Shown: positions 22,445 through 31,175, counted from the stretch's first letter. The stretch is DNA of 64,000 nucleotides from Chloroflexota bacterium (GCA_009837355.1 VXTR01000024.1:1-64000), one strand, 5' to 3'. The notes: generated by a model not told the origin, from the letters alone. Numbers and translations are program-made.

Positions 22445-24187
22445 CTATCTTTCGGATTCAACCGCGACCTGCACTGTGATCACCTCAGTCTCATGATATT
22501 GGCGGTGGTTCACGGAAGTCGCCAAGTGTCGGAGGACACGCATGGGCGTATCACCGACGGATAGCATACCTTCTAATTCTGGCGGCGGTTCTCCCAGCAA
22601 CGCGAATTGGTCCTCGAGGTTCTCGGAATCGCTGGGCCCGGTTATGAACTCCAATTCTGCGCCGCGGCCCGAACTGGCGGCGGTGATTCGGAGGCGTAGT
22701 TGCCGGTCGGAAACCTCACGTTGCGTCAGCACTAGCAGGGTCTCTTCCGCCACTGCCTGCAGCCGACCCGTTGTTCGTTCGTTCCAACGATTGCGCGCCG
22801 AGAATTCCTCGACGAACCGGTTGATTGTGGGAAGTTCGTCAACGCTCAGCGACAGGTTCAAACGGCGACGCCTAGGACCGGTAGCCTCCAACGCCAGGGT
22901 CAGCAGGATAACCGAGATGCCGCCTGAGGTGATAGCCTTCTGCAGGGTGGATTCCCACAATTGGTTGATGGGCAAGTCTATCAGTTGGTACTGGAAGGCA
23001 ATCCCAATAACCAGCGAGATACCCACGACCAGGCTCTTGGAGTAATCGGGCTTGGCCTGGACGATTGCCCGCATGCCCTCAACAAACATCGGCGCCAGCA
23101 CCACCAACAGGTGCGCCGCCATCACCGGTACGGGGATGATGAGGAGCAACGCCCAGGCTTTGGGGAAAAAGGCCAGGGCGACGAAAATGATGCCGATGAG
23201 GACTCCAACATCCCTGGACGCGCATCCAGTCTGCTGGACGAACATACTACCCCTGGGGGTGGCTATCATGGGGATGGAGCCGGCCAATCCTGCCAGAATG
23301 TTGCCCAGGGAATTGCCGACCACGCCTCCCTGAACGGCACGGAAGTCCACCGCCCGGTTGCCGGGTCGTGAGACGCGGTGGGCGATGTAGGACAGGGAGT
23401 TTGTCTGGACCACCGTCAACGCCGATATGAAAAGGAAAGCCGGGGCCAGAGTCCAGAAAGCACCGCCGAAGTCATACCCGGCGCCACCCCACCCATCAAG
23501 GGGAACCCCGACCCACAGGGCATGCCGCAGAACCTGCCAGTCGAGAATCCCAAACCCTGCTGCCGCTGCGCATCCCAAGGTCAGACCAAACAACGGCCCC
23601 CAGACGCGCCAAAACCCGGGATTTCTGAGCAGGAACGCCAGAGTGCTGACCAGGGTAATGGCGCCGCACAGCAATCCTGCCGCATTCACGCCACCGGCGG
23701 GTACGTCATCCACCTTCTCCAACAGGACCGAAATGATGGTGATGGCCAGCAGAATGGAGATGGTCCCGGTCACCGTCGGGTTGAAAACGCGCCTAAGCGC
23801 TGAAAGACGTAGCGCCACGCCCAATCCGAAGAGCCCGGCAATGAAGACTAGGGCCGCGAGCATCTTGGGGCCACCCTCCACCAATGCCAGGGCGCAGAAC
23901 GGTATCGCCACTGGCGAGGGGCATGCGCTGAGATGGAATCCGCTGCCTACGATCCCCGTCCGGATGGTCTGGAGAACCATCGTTACGCCGGTAACTACCA
24001 GTGAGATGAACACCAACCAGTCGGCTAGGGCCGGACTCCCGCCTGCGATCTGGACCGTGATCAACGGGAAGAGCACAATGGCGGGAACATTCAACAGAGC
24101 GCCCTGCGCTGAAAGGCCCAACGCCGCCAACGGCGCTGGCCTTTCGTGGAGTCCGTAACGATGGGGTCGCGTCCCGGTCTGAGCCAT
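22445..24187 (-). CDS. NCS2-type nucleobase permease fused to a C-terminal HATPase-like domain
   Basis: The 580-residue protein has about 12 membrane helices (residues about 15-445) of the xanthine/uracil permease type, beginning PLAALGLSAQGALLNVPAIVL. A cytoplasmic domain of about 120 residues follows (PTINRFVEEFSARNRWNERTTGRLQAVAEETLLVL ... VLRHLATSVNHRQYHETEVITVQV). The second part resembles RsbW/anti-sigma-type HATPase folds: a helix with E at the N-box position and a C-terminal helix-strand. The glycine-rich ATP lid is degenerate. I choose ATG 24187, preceded by GGAGGAG, rather than the in-frame GTG/ATG region to 24358. It is divergent from the binding-protein gene at 24589. Two paralogues are at 42944-44689 and 58385-60124. 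Confidence 0.7.
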   Translation of the reverse strand: MAQTGTRPHRYGLHERPAPLAALGLSAQGALLNVPAIVLFPLITVQIAGGSPALADWLVFISLVVTGVTMVLQTIRTGIVGSGFHLSACPSPVAIPFCALALVEGGPKMLAALVFIAGLFGLGVALRLSALRRVFNPTVTGTISILLAITIISVLLEKVDDVPAGGVNAAGLLCGAITLVSTLAFLLRNPGFWRVWGPLFGLTLGCAAAAGFGILDWQVLRHALWVGVPLDGWGGAGYDFGGAFWTLAPAFLFISALTVVQTNSLSYIAHRVSRPGNRAVDFRAVQGGVVGNSLGNILAGLAGSIPMIATPRGSMFVQQTGCASRDVGVLIGIIFVALAFFPKAWALLLIIPVPVMAAHLLVVLAPMFVEGMRAIVQAKPDYSKSLVVGISLVIGIAFQYQLIDLPINQLWESTLQKAITSGGISVILLTLALEATGPRRRRLNLSLSVDELPTINRFVEEFSARNRWNERTTGRLQAVAEETLLVLTQREVSDRQLRLRITAASSGRGAELEFITGPSDSENLEDQFALLGEPPPELEGMLSVGDTPMRVLRHLATSVNHRQYHETEVITVQVAVESER

Positions 24188-24399
24188 CTCGATCTGAGCT
24201 CCTCCGCAGCCTAAGCCCGCCTGAGATCGTACTTGGTGCCTACCTCGACCGGCCCCATACCGGCATCGATCTATTCTCACGGAGCGTTTGCTATTATAGG
24301 GTATCGGCCCGACCCGGAGACTACCACGATTTGCGGTGGTTCCATTGTGTACAATCAACGAGCGATGCGGTTACTGATTGAGTCGGTGGCTTTGGCCGA
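24188..24399. other. Divergent promoter region
   Basis: This stretch lies between the permease fusion (minus) and the small ORF and binding protein (plus). AT-rich TATTATAGGGTATC near 24291-24304 and TGTACAATC near 24349 are candidate promoter elements. No gene is seen. Confidence 0.4.
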
Positions 24400-24573
24400 G
24401 TGGTATTCGGCGCCGTCCGGCTTGGCGACTTGACGAAAGACTGGACCTTTCCCCGGGTCTTGAGTGCGGACGGCTTTACCCAGGACGAGGAAGACGCCAT
24501 CTGCTGGGAAAATCTGGAGAGTTTGCCGGGGATTTATCCATCGCGTAAATCGCAAAAGCCTGCTGAATTTTGA
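24400..24573 (+). CDS. Possible 57-residue protein upstream of the binding protein
   Basis: A frame from GTG 24400 to TGA 24573 encodes a 57-residue sequence with protein-like composition (RLGDLTKDWTFPRVLSADGF, DEEDAICWENLESLPGIYP). Its stop overlaps the ribosome site TGAGGAG of the next gene, an arrangement seen in coupled genes. It could be the tail of a decayed gene, since the ribosome site of its own start is poor. No family is recognised. Confidence 0.3.
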   Translation: MVFGAVRLGDLTKDWTFPRVLSADGFTQDEEDAICWENLESLPGIYPSRKSQKPAEF

Positions 24574-24588
24574 GGAGCAGAAGACCTG

Positions 24589-25854
24589 ATGATGACATAC
24601 ATAGTCGCAAACGCCCGGAGCGCGATAACCGTGGCGCTATTCGCAGTTGCAGCCATGTCCATGGTTTTTGCGGTGGCGTGCCAGGAAACGCCCGCCCCCT
24701 CGAATCAGGGCGAATCGGAAACCTCTCCCCAAGCCATGACGGCCATGGCGAATGAGGGGAGTCCGGGCATATTTGACGACCGGATTTTGTTCGGGCAATC
24801 CGCCGCGTTCAGCGGGCCGGCCCAGGCGCTGGGACAGGGGATGCGCTTGGGAATCCAGGCGGCGTTCCACGAACAGAACCAGTTGGGCGGCGTACATGGC
24901 CGGATGCTGGAGTTGACTACCCTGGACGACCAATATGAGCCGCACCTGGCTTATGGCAACACCTTCAACCTGATCAACAGGGAACGCGTTTTCGCGCTAA
25001 TCGGGGAGGTAGGAACACCGACCTCCCGTTCAGCGTCGCCGTTGGCTAACGCGGAGGGCGTGCCTTTCATCGCGCCCTTTACCGGCGCCGGCTTCCTCCG
25101 GGAGGCCGAGCTGGAGAATGTGGTGAACCTGCGAGCTTCGTACCATCAGGAAGCGGAGGAGATGGTGGCGCGCCTGACTGAAGACTTGGGGATAACCCGC
25201 GTTGCCGTGATGTACCAGAACGACTCCTACGGCCAGTCCGGGCTGGACGGAGTGGTTGACGCGCTGAGGAAGCGCGGCCTGGAGCCGGTGGAATCCTGGT
25301 ACTACCAGCGCAACAGCGACGCGGTGAAGGCCGCCGTTTTCCACATCGCACAGGCCGATCCTGAAGCCGTCATCATGATTGGAGCGTATGCTCCGGTGGC
25401 TAAAGCCATTACCGTGGCCCGGGAGGATATAGATCCCGTATTTATGGCGGTATCCTTTGTGGGCAGCAACGCTTTGGCGCAAGAGTTGGGACCGGACGGC
25501 GTCGGGGTGTACGTGACCCAGGTGGTGCCGTTGCCCGGTGATGTCGGGGTTCCCGCAGTTGCCGCCTATCGAGCCGCCCTGAAGTCATTTGACGCCAATG
25601 CCGCGCCGGGATTCGTCTCGCTAGAGGGCTACTTGGCCGGGCGACTGGCAATCATTGGCCTCGAAAATTGTGGCCGGGACGTCAGCCGGAAGTGCTTCCT
25701 GGACGGCATGCGAAACTCCGGGACGATTGACCTCAATGGTCTGGCCCTCCAGTACGGTCCCGGCGACAATCAGGGATCGGATGCTGTGTTTGTGACCGTC
25801 ATCGGAGATGACGGGAACTACCACCTGGTCAACAATTTGGAGGGGGCGCAGTGA
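24589..25854 (+). CDS. Periplasmic-type binding lipoprotein (branched-chain amino acid/amide family)
   Basis: The 421-residue protein has a signal segment ending in a lipobox (VFAVAC, Cys about residue 31). A type I periplasmic binding fold follows: ILFGQSAAFSGPAQALGQGMRLGIQAAFHEQNQLGGV, then FALIGEVGTPTSRSASPLA and VAVMYQNDSYGQSGLDGV. This is the Leu/Ile/Val or amide (Peripla_BP_6) family. No ABC permease or ATPase gene is in the window, so it may be an orphan receptor. It overlaps by one base with the next gene, a membrane sensor, which suggests it delivers a ligand signal to it rather than feeding transport. The ribosome site is GAGGAG at 24572-24577. Confidence 0.82.
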   Translation: MMTYIVANARSAITVALFAVAAMSMVFAVACQETPAPSNQGESETSPQAMTAMANEGSPGIFDDRILFGQSAAFSGPAQALGQGMRLGIQAAFHEQNQLGGVHGRMLELTTLDDQYEPHLAYGNTFNLINRERVFALIGEVGTPTSRSASPLANAEGVPFIAPFTGAGFLREAELENVVNLRASYHQEAEEMVARLTEDLGITRVAVMYQNDSYGQSGLDGVVDALRKRGLEPVESWYYQRNSDAVKAAVFHIAQADPEAVIMIGAYAPVAKAITVAREDIDPVFMAVSFVGSNALAQELGPDGVGVYVTQVVPLPGDVGVPAVAAYRAALKSFDANAAPGFVSLEGYLAGRLAIIGLENCGRDVSRKCFLDGMRNSGTIDLNGLALQYGPGDNQGSDAVFVTVIGDDGNYHLVNNLEGAQ

Positions 25855-28001
25855 TGGCAAAACCCCGCATAACCGCGCCCCTCCTTATTGGCGTCGTGGG
25901 CGCACTGGCAATCATCATCGCCTCAGCAGTGGCCGGCTGGCTGGTTATCGACAACTTGGAGGCTGAGAACCGGAGCAGCCTTGACGCCGAGGTCCTGGTC
26001 GACATCGCCGCAGTAATCAAGCAATCGGGCGCCATGGCGTCGGCGGCATCCGTACCAACCAACGCCCGGATGACACCCGAAAGCATAGCTGAGGCGAGGA
26101 CTGCCATTGCCAGCAGTGAAGCCCAGCTGGCCGAACATCTATCAGCCTTGGAGGGGAAGGGTCATAACGACAGAGTGGAGCGTGTTCGTCAACAAGCCGA
26201 TCGGCTCGTCGCCAATGTGTCGCGGATCGAGGATCACCGGCCCGCTCTGTTAGAGGCTATCCTGGCCGGAGAACGCAGCTGGCAACAGCTTCTTTTTTCC
26301 ACCAACCAAAAACTGCTCCCGGCAATCAGTTCCAGTCTGGATAACCAGTTCTACTACGTGATGACGGGCAAGAGCGATTTCAGAGATGATGTGGGGGCGG
26401 CCTCCGACACTCTGTCCGAAGTGGAATATCTGCGGTATTGGCACCTGGCCACGCTGTTGGAGTGGACCTTCAGCGCCCACCGTAGCATGCTGGCGGCAAA
26501 TCTGAGCAGCCAGGATGACCCGACGCGGTTGGCCAGCAATGAGGAGAGCTTTGATACGGCGGCCCAGCGGATGGAGTATAGCATCGAGTATCTTGCCGAC
26601 AATGGCGGGCCGGAGCTGGACCCTGAGGTGATTCCCCTTGCCAATCGGCTGTTGGCCGCCGGCGCCGGAGAGAACAGCACCCTGGAGGCCATGAGGCTTA
26701 GGGCGTCAATGGTCGCGCGAGAGCGCCAGCTTATCGGGGCGAACAGGCAAATTTTGGCCGGGCTGCAGGAGGAAGTGAACGGTCTGGTAGCGGAAGTCAG
26801 GCAGAGTTCGGCGGCGGATCGTTATAGTCAGGCGGTGTCCAGTGGGCGCACCGTCATCCTGGTGATAGCCATCGTTGGAATCGTGGGGACCCTGCTGGTT
26901 GTCGGCTACTTCGGCTTCAGGTCGCAGCGGCGAATATCCGTCCGCTTGGCCGTCGGTTCCGTGGGCGCGCTGGCGATTATCATCGCCTCGGCGGTGGCTG
27001 GTTGGCTGGTGATTGACAATCTTGAGGCTCAGAGTCCGGGCCGCGGCGACGTCGAGGTTCTGGCCGCGACGGCGGAGATAACGCGAGGCTCGAGCGCGCT
27101 AGCATCAGCGGCATCCGTGGCCAGCAACGTCCGGATGACTCCCGAAAGCATCGCCGAGGCCGGCGCAGGCATCGCCAGCAATGAGGCCCAGTTGACCGAG
27201 CACCTGTTGATCCTGGAGGGCCGGGGCTATGAAGGCAGGGTGGAGCGTGCAAGTCGGCAGGTTAACCTGCTGACGGCCAATGCGTCCAGGATTGAGGACG
27301 GACGGCCGGCTTTGTTGGAGGCCATTCTAGACGGCGAGCGGAACTGGCAGGAACTCAGCATCTCCACTAACTATGAGCTTTTTCCCGCCATAGGTACGAG
27401 CTTGGACAACCAGTTCTACTACCTGATGACGGGCAGGAGCGATTTCAGAGATGGGAATCCTCCGAGCTCCGGTCATCTGTCCGAAGAGGAATACCTTCGG
27501 TACTGGCATATGGCCACGCTGATGGAGTCGCTGTCAAGAGGATATTGGACGCTCGACTTTGCCAACAGATTGACGATTCCGGCGCTTGCGACACGGGTGG
27601 AAGAGACCTTCGATACGGCGGCCCAGCGGATGGAGCGCAGTATCGCGTATCTCGCGGACAACGGAGGGCCGGACCTGGATCCTGAGGTGATTCCCCTAGC
27701 CAATCGGTTGTTGGACGCCGGCGCAGGAGAGGACAGCGCCCTGGACGCCATGAAGTTGAGAACGGCAATGGTAGCGCGGGAGCGCAAGCTGATTGGAGCC
27801 AACCGGCAAATTCTGGCCGGATTGCAGGAGGAAGTGGACGAGCTGGTTTCAGAAGTCAGGCAGAATGTGACCGCCGCATCGGCCCGCTATGAGCAAGCGG
27901 CCACCAATGGGCGCATTATCATCCTGGTGATAGCCGTAATTGGAATCGTTGGGACGTTGCTGATGGCCGGCTACAACAGCATGAGGGGTTCGCCAAGCTG
28001 A
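25854..28001 (+). CDS. Tandemly duplicated membrane sensor (NIT-like), no output domain
   Basis: The 715-residue protein contains two copies of one module. Each has an N-terminal helix VGALAIIIASAVAGWLVIDN, an extracytoplasmic helical domain of about 300 residues and a second helix (VILVIAIVGIVGTLLVVGY; IILVIAVIGIVGTLLMAGY). Conserved pairs include RPALLEAILxGERxWQ, LDNQFYYxMTGxSDFRD and NGGPxLDPEVIPLANRLL. The domain resembles nitrate/nitrite-sensing NIT domains of bacterial receptors. No HAMP, kinase, methyl-accepting or cyclase domain follows, which is unusual. Start ATG 25854 overlaps the upstream stop (TGATG), and GGAGGGGG is at 25839-25846. Its partner is probably the upstream binding lipoprotein. 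Confidence 0.65.
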   Translation: MAKPRITAPLLIGVVGALAIIIASAVAGWLVIDNLEAENRSSLDAEVLVDIAAVIKQSGAMASAASVPTNARMTPESIAEARTAIASSEAQLAEHLSALEGKGHNDRVERVRQQADRLVANVSRIEDHRPALLEAILAGERSWQQLLFSTNQKLLPAISSSLDNQFYYVMTGKSDFRDDVGAASDTLSEVEYLRYWHLATLLEWTFSAHRSMLAANLSSQDDPTRLASNEESFDTAAQRMEYSIEYLADNGGPELDPEVIPLANRLLAAGAGENSTLEAMRLRASMVARERQLIGANRQILAGLQEEVNGLVAEVRQSSAADRYSQAVSSGRTVILVIAIVGIVGTLLVVGYFGFRSQRRISVRLAVGSVGALAIIIASAVAGWLVIDNLEAQSPGRGDVEVLAATAEITRGSSALASAASVASNVRMTPESIAEAGAGIASNEAQLTEHLLILEGRGYEGRVERASRQVNLLTANASRIEDGRPALLEAILDGERNWQELSISTNYELFPAIGTSLDNQFYYLMTGRSDFRDGNPPSSGHLSEEEYLRYWHMATLMESLSRGYWTLDFANRLTIPALATRVEETFDTAAQRMERSIAYLADNGGPDLDPEVIPLANRLLDAGAGEDSALDAMKLRTAMVARERKLIGANRQILAGLQEEVDELVSEVRQNVTAASARYEQAATNGRIIILVIAVIGIVGTLLMAGYNSMRGSPS

Positions 28002-28051
28002 GCTACATTGGCTTTCACTCCTGAGCGGGCAGTTCGGCCGGGGCCTGCCGA

Positions 28052-28369
28052 CTACCGTACTGCCTTCACTTCGAGCTGGACGCCTTCGTGCTCCTGGATA
28101 CGACTGATGACCTCAAACAGGTTGCGAGCGTAGGGATTGCCAGTCGGCCCGAACATACGCATGAGGCTCTTGGGCGGCTTGTCGGTAAGGGACCCAAGCT
28201 CCTCGAACCCCATGGTGGAGTTGATGTAGTCGCGAAGCACGATCTTGCCTGTATCGACGTCCCCGGCGAGCAGACATTCGATGCCTTCCTTCAGCAATTC
28301 CTCACGGAAGGCCGGGTCGCGCTCGGCGCGGGCTTGCACGGTCTCTTTGAAGTCACGGGTGAGCGGCAT
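28052..28369 (-). CDS. HigA-like antitoxin (HTH, addiction module)
   Basis: The 105-residue protein begins with an acidic helical segment and ends in a helix-turn-helix, with IVLRDYINSTMGFEELGSLT and KSLMRMFGPTGNPYARNLFEVISR. These match the COG3636-type addiction-module antidote family. It lies 3 bp after the toxin gene, and its ribosome site GGAGG is inside the toxin's last codons. The toxin-first order is that of HigBA-type modules. It would neutralise the toxin and repress the promoter, probably through the palindrome at 28711-28730. Confidence 0.8.
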   Translation of the reverse strand: MPLTRDFKETVQARAERDPAFREELLKEGIECLLAGDVDTGKIVLRDYINSTMGFEELGSLTDKPPKSLMRMFGPTGNPYARNLFEVISRIQEHEGVQLEVKAVR

Positions 28370-28372
28370 ATC

Positions 28373-28711
28373 TTATACCTCCTGCTGCTTCCGACGCCTG
28401 TACTCACGCCATAGCTCGCGAGCGTCCTCAATGTCCCTCTGCTGGCGCGCCTTGGTGCCACCGCCCAGCAGGACTATCATGGTTTCTCCGTCTCTGCCAA
28501 AATATACCCGGTAGCCTGGACCAACGTTGATGCGGTACTCCAGCACACCGCCGCCGACACCCCTCACGTTAGACATGTTGCCGGCCTCCATGCGGGCTAG
28601 GGCGGTCCTGACCCTGGCGGCGGCCCTGGAGTCGAGAGCGTCAAACCAGCGACCGAAGGGGCTACGGCCACGTTCGTCAACGTATTCTCTGACATTGGGC
28701 ATCCAGGACAT
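28373..28711 (-). CDS. RelE/ParE-superfamily toxin (HigB-like)
   Basis: The 112-residue protein has EYVDERGRSPFGRWFDALDSRAAARV, then GGVLEYRINVGPGYRVYFGRDGETMIVLLGGGTKARQQRDIE. This is the hallmark of the COG3657 branch of RelE/HigB-like ribosome-associated mRNA interferases. The start at 28711 is chosen from family length; 28702 and 28738 are alternatives. It forms an operon with the HTH antitoxin downstream. The promoter region carries a perfect inverted repeat touching the start codon, consistent with autoregulation. Confidence 0.8.
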   Translation of the reverse strand: MSWMPNVREYVDERGRSPFGRWFDALDSRAAARVRTALARMEAGNMSNVRGVGGGVLEYRINVGPGYRVYFGRDGETMIVLLGGGTKARQQRDIEDARELWREYRRRKQQEV

Positions 28712-28730
28712 GGTAACGTCTATGTTACCA
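28711..28730. promoter_or_regulatory. Inverted-repeat operator of the toxin-antitoxin operon
   Basis: TGGTAAC and GTTACCA are perfect 7-bp arms separated by GTCTAT, immediately upstream of and touching the toxin ATG. Position and symmetry fit binding of the HTH antitoxin as a dimer. Confidence 0.55.
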
Positions 28731-28738
28731 AAATGCAA

Positions 28739-29267
28739 TCCCGGGAAGACTCTCTATCAGCCAGTTCAGAGGCTGTCGGCGGGGATGTGCCGGAGCGGGT
28801 ACCAAAGCGCTGGCCGTCACCTTCTACGGATGCCACCGATTTAGCGTTCAGTACCAAGGTCAATGAGAACTTTCCGCTGGGAAGTTTCCCTTCAAACTAA
28901 CGAAGGATGCTGAAAGGGTTGTGCCTTGATGCTAGCCCAAGTCTCTTGGGGTGTCTAGGTCATTAGAGAAACAGCAACTGGTGTGCCATCGCCTCCGCCA
29001 GCTAACGCCCACAGTATCCAAGCGCCGCGCAAATGACGCGCCTGCGACCGGGCCTCTACCCCGTCACTTCTAGCCTCATGCCCCGGTTTACGGCAGGCCC
29101 TTGAGGTAGCCGACTTACGGCTTGGCGAAGAAATACTGGCGGTGACCTCCGTCCTCGCAGCGCCGCTTGCACCTGAGGGAGGTCAATGCGAACGTCGCTC
29201 CAGCCTCGCCGTTCTGAAAGGCACCCATGGCCCCAGTCCATCGGCAAGGCATGATCAGATTGATGCC
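28739..29267. other. 529-bp region without a supported gene
   Basis: It contains a copy of the dispersed repeat (28867-28960). The remaining sequence has only short overlapping frames and no recognisable protein. Confidence 0.5.
28867..28960 (+). repeat. Dispersed intergenic repeat, copy 2
   Basis: Aligns to 22278-22371 with shared blocks TTCCGCTGGGA, AAACTAACG, TTGTGCC and TGATGCTA. Confidence 0.55.
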
Positions 29268-29468
29268 TCACACCGTCTCGAACTGCAGCGCTGAGAGATT
29301 GAGGTTGGATGAGCGTTTGGAGAGATGGAGCAGTTCCACCCCTACCACTTCGTTCGCTTCGTTGTAATCGAGCACCACGCCCGGCGAAACCTCCTCGGAC
29401 TCGGCAATGGGAGAGTCGTCGAGCCGTAGATAGAGGACGTCCGCTTCCTTGTCCACGTTCAGCTTCAT
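29268..29468 (-). CDS. DUF2283 family protein
   Basis: The 66-residue protein MKLNVDKEADVLYLRL...SEEVSPGVVLDYNEANEVVGVELLHLS is a typical complete DUF2283 domain. DUF2283 genes usually follow DUF4258 genes in small two-gene cassettes proposed as toxin-antitoxin-like. Here the start codon overlaps the stop of a frameshifted DUF4258-like frame (ATGA overlap). Function is unproven in the family. Confidence 0.82.
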   Translation of the reverse strand: MKLNVDKEADVLYLRLDDSPIAESEEVSPGVVLDYNEANEVVGVELLHLSKRSSNLNLSALQFETV

Positions 29469-29723
29469 AGCACACCTCTCATGCTTCGATCGAAGAATAC
29501 GCTCGCTACGCGCCAGGGAATAGCGCGGGTGTTGACGGCAACGCGCGGAACGCGGTCTCCATGTTCCGATACGCGAAGAAAAAACCGCTCCACCTCAGGA
29601 TCGTTGGGGTCCGACGCGTAGAGTCGGTTTCGCTACTGCTGCTTTCACCCAATCCTTGGGAAACGCGCGCTCTGCCATGGCGTGGGCCGCGTGCATGGTA
29701 TATTCCAGAGACGGCGGTTCCAT
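29465..29723 (-). pseudogene. DUF4258-like gene with a frameshift
   Basis: From ATG 29723 the frame reads EYTMHAAHAMAERAFPKDWV and KAAVAKPT, the start of a DUF4258 domain, then ends early near 29590. Shifting by one base, the sequence continues SDPNDPEVERFFLRVSEHGD and IPWRVASVFFDRSMRGVL, the family's C-terminal half, ending at 29465 on the start of DUF2283. The span is 259 bp, one more than a multiple of three, consistent with a single-base insertion (or two-base loss) near 29610-29625. It is either a real inactivation of the putative toxin or a sequencing error. Confidence 0.65.
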
Positions 29724-29952
29724 GATGCCTTTTCTTTCGCCAGGTACGCACCTGCGCCTTTCACAGTTATCTTGAGTAGGACGTCAACAGAATGGCGAAG
29801 GGCCTGCAAGGGGTGCATGGCGTTTTGCGAAGCTCTGCGCGTCTACAGGGTGGGTTGCGAAGCAGACGGGCGCGATAGCCGGTTGCTCCACTCGAATCTG
29901 AATGCCAACAACTGGAGGCTGTTGGTCCAGGAAATCGCCGGCAACTCTACTG
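29724..29952. other. Intergenic stretch, nothing recognised
   Basis: About 230 bp with no supported gene, between the DUF4258-like frame and the ARPP-1 gene end. Confidence 0.4.
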
Positions 29953-30885
29953 CTAAGATCCGGTGAAGCACGCGACAGCGTGTACGGTGGCATTGCCCAG
30001 AGTCAATGCGTGTCCCACGTATCCCTTGCCTTCTACGTGGTGTTCGTTGCCCATTCCCACGGCGTCAAGAGGACGGCGACTTTCCATGCTCATGCGGGTC
30101 AGAATCCGCAGGGCCGGCCCCACGGCGGCATCCCATTCCAGTGGGGACTGGCCTGGGGCCTGGGTAGACACCCGCTCCGACAGGTGAGCGCGGACCAACC
30201 GTTCCCAATGGGCGGCAAACAGGGCCGGGGAACCCATTATATCGGCGGAGACGGCGCGGTTTCGGTGGGCCACGACCAGTCCGCATTGACCCGGTAGCGG
30301 GCCAAGCTTGGTCAGTTCGTTGGCGGCAGCGTTCCTTTCGGGGTCTTGCAACATCGGGGCGTCGTCGGCGTCGGCCATGGCCTGGTTCTGGGAGATCACT
30401 CCCCTGGTTTGCAGTTCGCCGCGCACGTCCTCCCAGACCCGCCCTTGATCGCTTTCCTGAGAGGACTGGGCACCACAGGCCGAGGCGCCCACGCTGCGCA
30501 GCAACGTCATTCTCACCGAGTTCGGAGCGATAGCGGATCCACGGGCAAAATTGCGCCGGTTCCCCCAACGCCCCTGCTCCAGACACGACACCGGAACCTG
30601 CCGCCGGCCCAAGGGCGGAATCAGCACGCTCACGTTGAGGGTCCGGTTCTGGTCTCCGCCGACCAACTGCTCACCCTGAATCGCCAGGATCGGGCGATGC
30701 GTCGGGTTTGCGACGCTCAGAGTCGCCACTTCCGGGCTGTCTAACTCGTTGACCTCCAATCCTGAATCGTCGCCGGTGGCAATGTCCGGCAGGGCATTGG
30801 TCATCAGATAAACCGGAATGAACGAAATACCCAGGCGATTGACGGGCCTACCTAAAGTCATGGTTTCAATATTGGGTAACGCCAT
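29953..30885 (-). CDS. ARPP-1 family protein
   Basis: The 310-residue protein has LEVNELDSPEVATLSVANPTH...PILAIQGEQLVGGDQNRTLNVS and RRQVPVSCLEQGRW, the signature of the ARPP-1 (DUF6569) family. That family is named for association with ADP-ribosylglycohydrolases and rhodanese/phosphatase-superfamily proteins. It is thought to be a partner in ADP-ribose or phosphate-linked signalling; its biochemical role is not established. I place the start at 30885 (MALPNIETMTL), because a TATAAT box lies about 44 bp upstream within the longer open frame. It is divergent from the TPR-phosphatase gene. Confidence 0.72.
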   Translation of the reverse strand: MALPNIETMTLGRPVNRLGISFIPVYLMTNALPDIATGDDSGLEVNELDSPEVATLSVANPTHRPILAIQGEQLVGGDQNRTLNVSVLIPPLGRRQVPVSCLEQGRWGNRRNFARGSAIAPNSVRMTLLRSVGASACGAQSSQESDQGRVWEDVRGELQTRGVISQNQAMADADDAPMLQDPERNAAANELTKLGPLPGQCGLVVAHRNRAVSADIMGSPALFAAHWERLVRAHLSERVSTQAPGQSPLEWDAAVGPALRILTRMSMESRRPLDAVGMGNEHHVEGKGYVGHALTLGNATVHAVACFTGS

Positions 30886-30928
30886 AGTTGCGGAATACTC
30901 CACGCTAATCGGGTTTTGGGAACGCGGG

Positions 30929-30934
30929 ATTATA
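30929..30934 (-). promoter_or_regulatory. -10 box of the ARPP-1 gene
   Basis: A perfect TATAAT on the minus strand lies 44 bp before the chosen ATG. A weak -35 (TGGCGA) sits 18 bp upstream of it. This supports the shorter start. Confidence 0.5.
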
Positions 30935-31175
30935 GCATCGCGACTGGAGTTTTCGCCATTAGCGCCGTCAAACCCGCCGACGCCTGGCCTAAGCGGGCTC
31001 CCGGGTAATGCCGAGACTTGTGCTCCGACGTACCACAGTAACGGGAACCGAACGCCGAGCCGCAAAACGAAACTGCCTTGGGCGACGGCATCGACCGACA
31101 CGGCCGCAGCTGCGTACCCCCGAGGGAGTTAGTAGGCCTAGGTGGTAGAATACATAGGCCCGGAGAGGAGACGGT

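Noticed and set aside
29056-29475. 139-residue minus-strand frame over the DUF2283 gene
   Set aside because: It overlaps the recognisable DUF2283 frame and has Arg/Gly-rich shadow composition.
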